11,135 nt of DNA from CAG-877 sp963660495 (GTDB taxonomy: Bacteria; Bacillota_I; Bacilli_A; RF39; UBA660): the NCBI GenBank assembly GCA_963660495.1, contig CAVKYO010000001.1, positions 1 through 11,135 of the forward strand. The letters are read 5' to 3'. Positions within the stretch are counted from its first letter, which is position 1; each line of letters begins with the position of its first letter. Under the pieces are notes generated by a model. The model was not told where the DNA came from and did not search any database. It saw only the letters and a program-made list of their open reading frames with translations. Shown here piece after piece: positions 1 to 5,281 of this stretch. The position numbers and the translations under genes were made by a program.

Positions 1-65
1 GTCTTATTAATTAATACTTTTTGAGAAGTATTAGGATACAGTCTAAACTTATAAGTTTTATACAT
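1..65 (-). CDS. TnpB-family transposon protein (OrfB of IS200/IS605 or IS607 type), N-terminus only, runs off left edge
   Basis: Only the first 21 codons are in the window. The translation begins MYKTYKFRLYPNTSQKVLI, the characteristic opening of the HTH_OrfB_IS605 domain at the N-terminus of TnpB proteins (a basic, aromatic K-x-Y-K-x-R-x-Y-P core followed by a 'Q' helix). TnpB is an RNA-guided nuclease carried by IS200/IS605 and IS607 elements and the ancestor of Cas12. The start is the ATG at 65-63, with a strong GGAGGT ribosome site at 78-73, seven bases upstream. A promoter lies just ahead. No TnpA or serine recombinase partner is visible, and whether the rest of the gene is intact cannot be told from here. 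Confidence 0.8.
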   Translation of the reverse strand, partial: MYKTYKFRLYPNTSQKVLINK

Positions 66-93
66 ATGACGCACCTCCATTTCTTGTCTTACT

Positions 94-122
94 ATATTAT
101 AATACGAATGTTCGTTTGTCAA
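94..122 (-). promoter_or_regulatory. Promoter for the tnpB-like gene, with a 12-bp palindrome in the spacer
   Basis: On the minus strand a perfect TTGACA (122-117) is followed by TATAAT (101-96, spacer 15) or TAATAT (99-94, spacer 17). The spacer holds the perfect inverted repeat ACGAA-CA-TTCGT (104-115, read on the minus strand). A palindrome between -35 and -10 is the classic position of a repressor operator. It partly resembles a Firmicute LexA half-site arrangement but lacks the GAAC-N4-GTTC spacing. The promoter is seen in sequence; the operator role is inferred. Confidence 0.65.
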
Positions 123-316
123 TAGCACAATTATAAAAATTAGAAAAGTAAAAAGCAAATTCATTATAAACAAAAAATACAATTCACTAAATAGTAAAGA
201 CGTAAAAACAGATTCAAAAGTAAAATACAGTGATGCTCTTATTGACTCTACAGCCATAAAATGTATAGAAAATTACTAAAATAATAGGTAAATCACAAGG
301 AAAAGTATCTAAAATG
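123..316. other. Gene-poor spacer between the mobile element and the rpsD promoter
   Basis: Very AT-rich. On the plus strand one frame is open from 103 to a TAA at 277-279 (58 codons), but it has no ATG, GTG or TTG start and no ribosome site. I do not call it a gene. It may be random, or debris of a gene broken when the transposon entered. I see no tRNA, CRISPR repeat or clear transposon end here. The left end of the tnpB element must lie somewhere between about 123 and 316, or the element may be complete only on its other side. Confidence 0.4.
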
Positions 317-345
317 TTGACAGTCCAACAAATTTACCCTATAAT
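317..345 (+). promoter_or_regulatory. Consensus sigma-A promoter of rpsD
   Basis: TTGACA (317-322) and TATAAT (340-345) are both perfect consensus hexamers with the optimal 17-bp spacer. Transcription would begin near 352, leaving an untranslated leader of about 155 bases before rpsD. Such strength fits a ribosomal protein gene whose output is held in check afterwards by its leader. Confidence 0.88.
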
Positions 346-351
346 TATAAA

Positions 352-506
352 TGCAAATTTACTTGAAACAGCAGATTTAGAATATTTTAAAGTGTTTTTC
401 ATATAGTGTTTAGTAACTATTGCTGTTTATGCGAAAAAAAGAAAAACTCCCTAAGGTATGACTAAATCATTTCAATAAGTTGCGAATATATGAAAGGAGA
501 TATATT
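352..506 (+). promoter_or_regulatory. rpsD leader RNA, probable S4-binding autoregulatory pseudoknot
   Basis: Three long-range helices can be drawn. Helix A pairs 366-373 (AAACAGCA) with 421-428 (TGCTGTTT), eight perfect pairs. Helix B pairs 374-380 (GATTTAG) with 462-468 (CTAAATC), seven perfect pairs. Helix C pairs 395-405, in the loop of A, with 487-497 (nine Watson-Crick plus two G-U pairs) and covers the first part of the ribosome site AAAGGAGA (493-500). A plus C is a pseudoknot that would hide the ribosome site. In Bacillus subtilis, S4 represses rpsD through a structured leader, and the E. coli S4 target is a pseudoknot. All three helices cross one another, so B and C may be alternatives. 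The pairing is seen; S4 binding is inferred. Confidence 0.68.
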
Positions 507-1109
507 ATGGCAAGATACACAGGTTCTAGTTATAAGCAAGCTCGTCGTGTTGGTTTCTCTATTACAGAAACTGGTAAAGAATTAGCTAAGCGTCCATATG
601 GTCCAGGACAACATGGAAAAGATCGTAAAGGTAAATTATCTGATTACGGTGTACAATTAAAAGAAAAACAAAAAGTACGTTTCATGTATGGATTAAACGA
701 AAGACAATTTAGAAAAACATTTGATGAAGCTGCTAAATTACAAGGAATTCATGGTACAAACTTCTTAAGATTACTTGAATCACGTTTAGATAACTTAGTT
801 TATCGTGCAGGTTTCGCTTCTACTCGTCGTGGAGCTAGACAACTTGTTAACCATGGACATGTTACTGTTAATGGTAAAAAAGTTGATATTCCATCATACA
901 GAGTTAAAGTTGGAGATGTTATTTCTTTAAAAGAAGACGACAAAAACTTAAAAGTTGTTGAAGAAGCATTATCAAAAGTAACAAAACGTGTTGATTTCAT
1001 TACTTATGATGAAGCTAAAAAAGAAGCTACTTTCGTAAGAGTACCTGAAAGAAATGAACTTAATGCTGATATTAATGAAGCATTAATCGTTGAATTCTAC
1101 AACAAGTAA
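507..1109 (+). CDS. rpsD: 30S ribosomal protein S4
   Basis: A primary 16S rRNA-binding protein that nucleates assembly of the small-subunit body; in many bacteria it also represses its own synthesis. The product is 200 residues, the usual length for Firmicute S4. It starts MARYTGSSYKQARR, has the conserved RPYGPGQHG block (residues 29-37), and carries the S4 RNA-binding domain at about 91-150 (LESRLDNLVYRAGFASTRR, then a GHVTVNGKKVDIPSY stretch). There are no cysteines near the N-terminus, so it is the zinc-free form. The ATG at 507 is chosen over an in-frame TTG at 480 because AAAGGAGA (493-500) lies just before 507 and all S4 homology begins there. It uses CGT arginine codons more than its neighbours, as expected of a highly expressed gene. 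It is the only member of its transcript here. Confidence 0.98.
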   Translation: MARYTGSSYKQARRVGFSITETGKELAKRPYGPGQHGKDRKGKLSDYGVQLKEKQKVRFMYGLNERQFRKTFDEAAKLQGIHGTNFLRLLESRLDNLVYRAGFASTRRGARQLVNHGHVTVNGKKVDIPSYRVKVGDVISLKEDDKNLKVVEEALSKVTKRVDFITYDEAKKEATFVRVPERNELNADINEALIVEFYNK

Positions 1110-1110
1110 A

Positions 1111-1137
1111 AAAACGCAAAAATAATTTGCGTTTTTT
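1111..1137 (+). terminator. Intrinsic terminator of rpsD, usable in both directions
   Basis: The stem AAAACGCAAA (1111-1120) pairs with TTTGCGTTTT (1126-1135) around the loop AATAA, with a T run to the right (1132-1137) and an A run to the left. It starts two bases after the rpsD stop and, on the minus strand, follows the convergent phosphatase gene, whose stop (1138-1136) touches the stem. One hairpin can therefore end both transcripts. Confidence 0.9.
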
Positions 1138-1693
1138 ATTTTACTAAAAATTCCTCTTCGTCAACTTCTATCGTCTCACAAAAACAATTATCTATTTTAA
1201 AATTTACTAAATTCCCATTTAAATCTGTCTTGTTAAGAATATGATGCATCGCCCTAATTGGTGCACCATGCGATACAATTAAAACGTCTTTCCCAGGATT
1301 TTTATTAATTACATATGTCAAAAAATCTCTACACCTAGAAAATACATCTTGAAGTTTTTCAACACCTAAATCACCAGAATTTAAATTATAATCCCAAAAC
1401 TTTTTAGGATCATATAATTCTCTAGGCTTTCCTTCTAACTCACCCAACGTCCTTTCAATAATTCGCTTATCAGGAACAGTTTCAACTCTTTCACCAATTA
1501 AAATAATAGCAGTTTCAACAGTTCTAATTAAAGGAGACATATAACAAATATCAAAATGTTGATTCATTAAATCATTTTTTAATTTACGACATTGTCTTCT
1601 TCCAGTATCATTTAAAGAATTATTTGAAAGACCTTGCATAATTCCATCACTATTAAAATCTGTTTGACCATGTCTTACAAGCGTAATTTTCAT
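1136..1693 (-). CDS. Histidine phosphatase superfamily protein (phosphoglycerate mutase-like)
   Basis: A 185-residue phosphatase of the two-histidine branch; it forms a phospho-histidine intermediate. The sequence shows the RHG motif LVRHGQTDFN with nucleophile His8 and Arg7, the SPLIRTVETA segment with the second phosphate-binding arginine (Arg57), the ERTLGELEG segment (80-88) holding the probable acid Glu80, and the second catalytic histidine in VSHGAPIRAM (His142). All key residues are present, so it should be active. The length fits cofactor-independent broad phosphatases (PhoE/CobC/GpmB-like) better than glycolytic mutase. The substrate cannot be read from sequence. There is no signal peptide, so it is cytosolic. 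The ATG at 1693 overlaps the TGA of the upstream propeller-like gene (ATGA), with GGAGG at 1705-1701, which suggests translational coupling. Confidence 0.92.
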   Translation of the reverse strand: MKITLVRHGQTDFNSDGIMQGLSNNSLNDTGRRQCRKLKNDLMNQHFDICYMSPLIRTVETAIILIGERVETVPDKRIIERTLGELEGKPRELYDPKKFWDYNLNSGDLGVEKLQDVFSRCRDFLTYVINKNPGKDVLIVSHGAPIRAMHHILNKTDLNGNLVNFKIDNCFCETIEVDEEEFLVK

Positions 1694-2919
1694 CCTTGAA
1701 CCTCCAATACTTTTAAAGCATCACTATATACAATGAACTTACTTAAATAACTGCCATCTTCATATGAAGAATATCCAACAACGCAATAATTATTATCAAC
1801 AACTTTAATATCAGTAAAATGATCATCTCTTTGAGCACCATAAACCTCAATTTTTATATTAGATAAATCACTCTTATATTTACCAATTAAGCCATTATAT
1901 AACAAATTATTATTGTTAGATTCCTCAGTACTTGTATAAGAAAGAACTTCATTTCCAACAACAACAATGTTACCATTACTATCTTTAATAACACGATTAA
2001 ATCTTTCAACACCATTATTATCATAAGTAACTTCATCTAAATAATTACATTCAAAATCATATTTAATTAATAAAGCATCTACAATAGAATTATTTTTATC
2101 ATCAACAGACTTTTTTGCCCCAGAGGCAACAATACCATCATCTACTGCCACTAAACTAGTTAGCCCTAAACTATCCGTATATTCATACCCAGAAGACTTA
2201 ATTAAATTACCGTTCATATCATATTGATTAATTAATCCAAGTCGCGAAGCATCCCTACCAACAACATAAATAGAATTATTGACGCTAATTACATCATTAA
2301 AAATCGCAGACTTATTATCTCCATAATTACTCTTCCAAACAACATTTCCAACTTTATCATATTTAATTAAATAGGCACCACCAGAATTAGAAAGACCAAG
2401 CGTCATTTTTTCATAAATGCTTTGACCAGCAACCAAGTATCCATCATCCAAAACATAAACACTAACAAACTTTGAATCATCTAATACTTTAAAACTCTTA
2501 TCAAATAAAACCTTACCAGTCTTATCATATTTAACAATAATTGCTTCTCTTATACCTTTTTCATGTTCACTATCATCAGCCTCATAACTACCAACCGCAA
2601 TAAAATCAGTATCATCTACTGCAACATCAAAAAAAGCACTATTAAAACCTTTGTTATATAAAACCTCAAAAACCTTCTCCTTCTTAGAATTATACTTCGC
2701 AATTTTAGCCTTTTCATAATGCATATCATTATTATTGTTACTTCCAACAACTACATATCCATCAGATAAAGTACTATCCATCGCATTAATCGCATCAAAA
2801 TAAATAGATTTTTTCTCTTTAAAGAAACTAATATATGCCAGATAAAATAATTCCAAAATTAAAATAACTAAACATACCATAAATACAATCTTCAAAATTT
2901 TTAAAATTCTCTTATCCAT
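1690..2919 (-). CDS. Membrane-anchored protein with seven propeller-like repeats, function unknown
   Basis: A 409-residue protein that I cannot assign to a named family. Residues about 8-32 form one hydrophobic segment after a basic N-terminus, so it is probably held in the membrane with its body outside. The body is built of about seven repeats of roughly 50 residues. Each has a [VI]-x-V-x-G strand (GYVVVGS 54-60, DFIAVGS 105-111, GYLVAGQ 160-166, then 216-222, 261-267, 317-323 and 377-383), followed by an x-K-Y-D-like strand (AKYN 74-77, VKYD 129-132, IKYD 185-188, NQYD 231-234, IKYD 285-288, GKYK 346-349). Seven repeats of this kind suggest a closed beta-propeller, possibly a binding or sensing domain. 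The start at 2919 has GGGAGG seven bases upstream. It sits between tyrS and the coupled phosphatase gene. Confidence 0.75.
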   Translation of the reverse strand: MDKRILKILKIVFMVCLVILILELFYLAYISFFKEKKSIYFDAINAMDSTLSDGYVVVGSNNNNDMHYEKAKIAKYNSKKEKVFEVLYNKGFNSAFFDVAVDDTDFIAVGSYEADDSEHEKGIREAIIVKYDKTGKVLFDKSFKVLDDSKFVSVYVLDDGYLVAGQSIYEKMTLGLSNSGGAYLIKYDKVGNVVWKSNYGDNKSAIFNDVISVNNSIYVVGRDASRLGLINQYDMNGNLIKSSGYEYTDSLGLTSLVAVDDGIVASGAKKSVDDKNNSIVDALLIKYDFECNYLDEVTYDNNGVERFNRVIKDSNGNIVVVGNEVLSYTSTEESNNNNLLYNGLIGKYKSDLSNIKIEVYGAQRDDHFTDIKVVDNNYCVVGYSSYEDGSYLSKFIVYSDALKVLEVQG

Positions 2920-2973
2920 ACATCAGCCTCCCAATATAATAATAACAAAAAGAAAAGCATTTTTCCATAATGA

Positions 2974-3005
2974 AAAAGAAAATATACTAAATTATATTTT
3001 CTTTT
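2974..3005 (-). terminator. Long AT hairpin after tyrS, possible leaky terminator
   Basis: Thirteen perfect pairs join 2974-2986 (AAAAGAAAATATA) with 2993-3005, loop of six. On the minus strand it lies 11 bases past the tyrS stop. Its descending arm is itself T-rich, and only a short T run follows. A second, shorter hairpin (2960-2965 with 2972-2977) overlaps it and could compete. With just one or two G-C pairs the stem is weak for its length, so read-through into the downstream propeller gene is likely. I find no convincing separate promoter for that gene. Confidence 0.5.
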
Positions 3006-3015
3006 CTGTAAATAT

Positions 3016-4248
3016 TTACTCATAAACTCCAATAAAGTATTTTTTCTTACCACGTCTAATAACAATATATTTATTATCGATACATAAATCCTTTGTAAGT
3101 ACAAAATCTAAATCAGTAACTTTTTCCCCATTTAAAGTAATTGATCCATTACCAACAAATTCTCTTGCTTCTCTCTTACTAGAACAAACCAAAGAAGTAA
3201 CAAGTAAATCAACAATATTTAAATCTTCTTTAATTGTAAATACATCTAATCCCTTAAATGCAACTTCTACATCCTTAGAAGTAAATGATTTAATATCTCC
3301 ATTAAATAAAGATTCACTTATTTTAACTGCGTTATTATAACTTTCCTCACCATGTAAATCTGTAATAATACATTGAGCCAATTTCTTTTGAGCAATTCTC
3401 TTTTCTGGAGCTTCATTATGACTTTTCATAATAGATTCTATCTCATCTTTTTCTAAGAAAGTATATTTCTTTAAATACTCTTCTATCATTACATCTTCAA
3501 AGTTTAATAAGTATTGATACATTTCATAGCTAGAAGTTTTCTCCTCATCTATCCATAAAGCATTACCAAAACTTTTTCCTAATTTTCTACCAGTAGAATC
3601 AACAAGTAATGGAACAGAAAAAGCATATGCTTCCTCATTATTTAATTTTCTTATTAACTCAATTCCTGTAGTTAAATTTCCCCATTGATCAGATCCACCA
3701 AATTGTAAATCCGCTCCATAATGATCATGTATATATTTAAAATCATATCCTTGAATCAACATATAAGAAAACTCAGCATAAGAAATACCAACATCCATTT
3801 GTCTTTTTACTAAATCCTTATTAATCATATAAGTCACATTGATGTATTTACCAACATCTCTTAAAAAGTCAATATAGTTATAATCCTTAAACCAATCATA
3901 ATTATTAACTACTAAAGTCTCTTCTCCAAATAATTTTTGCATTTGAGCTTTTATCTTTACAAAATTCTTTTCTATAACTTTAATATCAGCTTTTTCTCTT
4001 TCACCTGTTCCTCTAGGATCTCCTACTCTACCTGTTGCTCCACCAACTAAAATAATTGGCTTATGTCCTGCTCTTCTCAACCTTTCCGCAACTAAAAAAG
4101 TAGGATATTGTCCAATATGAAGACTTTCCGCTGTAGGATCTGCCCCTATATAGAAAGTCATTCCACCTTTATTTAATTTTTCTTCTAATTCTAAAGAAGA
4201 TACATCTTTTATTAAACCTCTCCATTTTAAATCTTCATATAATGTCAT
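3016..4248 (-). CDS. tyrS: Tyrosyl-tRNA synthetase
   Basis: Charges tRNA-Tyr with tyrosine in two ATP-dependent steps in the cytosol. The 410-residue product has the class I signature as TAESLHIGQ (HIGQ at 44-47 in place of HIGH), the LVGGATGRVGDP loop (68-79), the tyrosine pocket with QFGGSDQWGN (182-191), and the mobile KMSKS loop as KLGKS (222-226). A C-terminal S4-like tRNA-binding domain (about 345-405) contains VGNGSITLNGEKV. Length and order match bacterial TyrS. The start is the ATG at 4248, with GGAGGAAAGA at 4260-4251; a longer in-frame reading from 4284 would begin inside the T-box terminator and is rejected. Expression is governed by the T-box leader immediately upstream. The last histidine of HIGH being Gln is the one oddity. 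Confidence 0.97.
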   Translation of the reverse strand: MTLYEDLKWRGLIKDVSSLELEEKLNKGGMTFYIGADPTAESLHIGQYPTFLVAERLRRAGHKPIILVGGATGRVGDPRGTGEREKADIKVIEKNFVKIKAQMQKLFGEETLVVNNYDWFKDYNYIDFLRDVGKYINVTYMINKDLVKRQMDVGISYAEFSYMLIQGYDFKYIHDHYGADLQFGGSDQWGNLTTGIELIRKLNNEEAYAFSVPLLVDSTGRKLGKSFGNALWIDEEKTSSYEMYQYLLNFEDVMIEEYLKKYTFLEKDEIESIMKSHNEAPEKRIAQKKLAQCIITDLHGEESYNNAVKISESLFNGDIKSFTSKDVEVAFKGLDVFTIKEDLNIVDLLVTSLVCSSKREAREFVGNGSITLNGEKVTDLDFVLTKDLCIDNKYIVIRRGKKKYFIGVYE

Positions 4249-4270
4249 TTTCTTTCCTCCTCTAATATCA

Positions 4271-4500
4271 AAAAAAAATCCCATCCGCCAAAGGATGAAA
4301 TTTCTTCATGGTACCACCTTATTTTATGTATAATAATATACACCTCTAAAATCTTAACGCGATGAACGATTTTTCTCCTAACAGTGTAATTCAAAATAGT
4401 ATTCTTACTAATTTCCACCAAACTAGTACTCCTAAAAAGTACTAAACATTAGCTCTCTATAAATAAATATCTATTTCTACTAATCTGTTAATCAACAAAA
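4271..4500 (-). promoter_or_regulatory. T-box riboswitch controlling tyrS (tyrosine-type)
   Basis: The leader binds uncharged tRNA and allows read-through into tyrS. The T-box AAGGTGGTACCATG is at 4320-4307. The antiterminator can be drawn exactly: AAGG (4320-4317) with CCTT (4294-4291), the canonical seven-base bulge UGGUACC that binds the tRNA 3' end, then AUGA with UCAU. The competing terminator pairs 4303-4293 with 4286-4276 (eleven pairs, including two G-U) around a six-base loop, and ends in eight T residues (4278-4271). Stem I is recognisable from the GAGAGCTAATG start near 4457 and the GGTGGAAATTAG segment. A likely specifier is UAC (4401-4399) in the context GAA-UAC, matching tyrosine. 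The terminator ends about 22 bases before the tyrS start codon. Confidence 0.95.
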
Positions 4501-4511
4501 ATTATAAATTG

Positions 4512-4539
4512 ATTATAACACAAAATTAGCCAGTTACAA
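4512..4539 (-). promoter_or_regulatory. Promoter of the T-box-tyrS transcript
   Basis: On the minus strand TTGTAA (4539-4534) and a perfect TATAAT (4517-4512) are 16 bases apart. Transcription would begin near 4505, just ahead of T-box stem I. The -35 box starts two bases past the T run of the terminator that closes the upstream operon, so the two transcription units are packed back to back. Confidence 0.7.
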
Positions 4540-4540
4540 G

Positions 4541-4562
4541 AAAAAAATAAGCAAAATGCTTA
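4541..4562 (-). terminator. Terminator of the four-gene envelope operon, containing the last stop codon
   Basis: On the minus strand TAAGCA (4562-4557) pairs with TGCTTA (4553-4548) around a three-base loop, followed by seven T residues (4547-4541). The first three bases of the stem are the TAA stop of the YtxH-like gene. It separates this operon from tyrS. Confidence 0.82.
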
Positions 4563-4967
4563 CTTTTTACTAACCTGTTCAAGTTTTTTTAATACTTCTT
4601 TAGTAACTTCAATAGCTTTTTTTCTTAATTCTTCAGCTGTTTCTTGCAATACAGGAGTACCTTTTTTAACAGCTAAATCTACTAATTCTTCAGCTTTATC
4701 TTTCAAAACTAAAGACTTTTCTTTCGCAATTTCTAAAGCTTTTTCTTCATCTAAATCAGCTAATTCTTTTTTAATTTCCTTAACTTTTTTATCGAATTCT
4801 TTTTTTACTTCTTCAGTATCAATATCCTTAATTTGATTAGTTAACTTATCGAACTGTACCTTTAAATCAGCCCTAGTTTCACTACCTTTCTTAGGAGCAA
4901 ATAATAATCCTAATCCAGCACCAAGTGCTGCTCCTAATAAAAATTTCCCAGTATTTTTCTTACTCAT
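4560..4967 (-). CDS. YtxH-domain protein
   Basis: A 135-residue protein with the YtxH signature GKFLLGAALGAGLGLLFAPK (residues 7-26): a short glycine-zipper hydrophobic segment followed by the conserved L-F-A-P-K-K-G-S-E-T-R run. The rest (about 35-135) is a lysine- and glutamate-rich amphipathic helix of the apolipoprotein type. Bacillus subtilis YtxH is a general-stress protein of unknown mechanism; the domain is common in Firmicutes and usually membrane-associated. The start at 4967 overlaps the end of the preceding gene by eight bases and has a GGAGGA site inside it. The adjacency of a DUF948-like gene and a YtxH gene recalls the ytxG-ytxH arrangement of Bacillus. It is the last gene of the operon. 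Confidence 0.88.
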   Translation of the reverse strand: MSKKNTGKFLLGAALGAGLGLLFAPKKGSETRADLKVQFDKLTNQIKDIDTEEVKKEFDKKVKEIKKELADLDEEKALEIAKEKSLVLKDKAEELVDLAVKKGTPVLQETAEELRKKAIEVTKEVLKKLEQVSKK

Positions 4968-5265
4968 TAATATCTTCCTCCTCTAAATCTTTCTTATTTT
5001 TCTTATGATTTTTAAATATTTTAAAGATAAAACTAGTAACAGAATTAATCACTGTATCAGTAATTAAATTAAAACTAGTAGTAGTTCTATCTATAAAACT
5101 AAAAATACCATTCAAAGAATTAACTTTATCAGAAATATCATCAACTACTTTATTAACTTTATCTAATGTAAAAATAAGTTTAATTCCAAGAACTATTAAT
5201 ACTATTACTAGTATTATACAAACTATATATAATAATACAGGTAAAACAAAGTTTAATAAATCCAT
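4960..5265 (-). CDS. Small single-pass membrane protein, DUF948/YtxG-like
   Basis: About 101 residues: one long hydrophobic segment near the N-terminus (LPVLLYIVCIILVIVLIVLG), a helical region with spaced V/I/L (LDKVNKVVDDISDKVNSLNG), and a charged tail. This matches the build of DUF948 proteins, which often precede YtxH. The start is decided by the ribosome site: AGGAG at 5278-5274 is only two bases from the ATG at 5271 but eight from the ATG at 5265, so 5265 is preferred. The gene starts 16 bases after the disordered-protein gene ends and overlaps the YtxH-like gene by eight bases. The assignment rests on architecture and context more than on motif identity. Confidence 0.72.
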   Translation of the reverse strand: MDLLNFVLPVLLYIVCIILVIVLIVLGIKLIFTLDKVNKVVDDISDKVNSLNGIFSFIDRTTTSFNLITDTVINSVTSFIFKIFKNHKKNKKDLEEEDINE

Positions 5266-5281
5266 ATACATTTCTCCTTAA

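Noticed and set aside
104..115. SOS (LexA) box
   Set aside because: The palindrome has CGAA/TTCG arms but only a two-base centre; the Firmicute LexA site needs GAAC-N4-GTTC. Reported as a palindrome only.
103..279. 58-codon open frame on the plus strand as a gene
   Set aside because: No ATG, GTG or TTG start and no ribosome site; no protein family recognised.
480..506. Upstream TTG start for rpsD
   Set aside because: It would add nine residues encoded by the ribosome site itself; S4 proteins begin MARYTG at 507.
800..1000. Antisense frame inside rpsD
   Set aside because: Lies wholly within a conserved ribosomal gene on the other strand; serine/threonine-rich shadow composition.
2901..3104. 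67-residue leftward frame spanning the tyrS / propeller junction
   Set aside because: Overlaps two real genes in another frame, has no ribosome site and contains the AT hairpins.
4249..4284. Longer start for tyrS
   Set aside because: It would translate the T-box terminator's T run (Phe-Phe-Phe); the ribosome site points to 4248.
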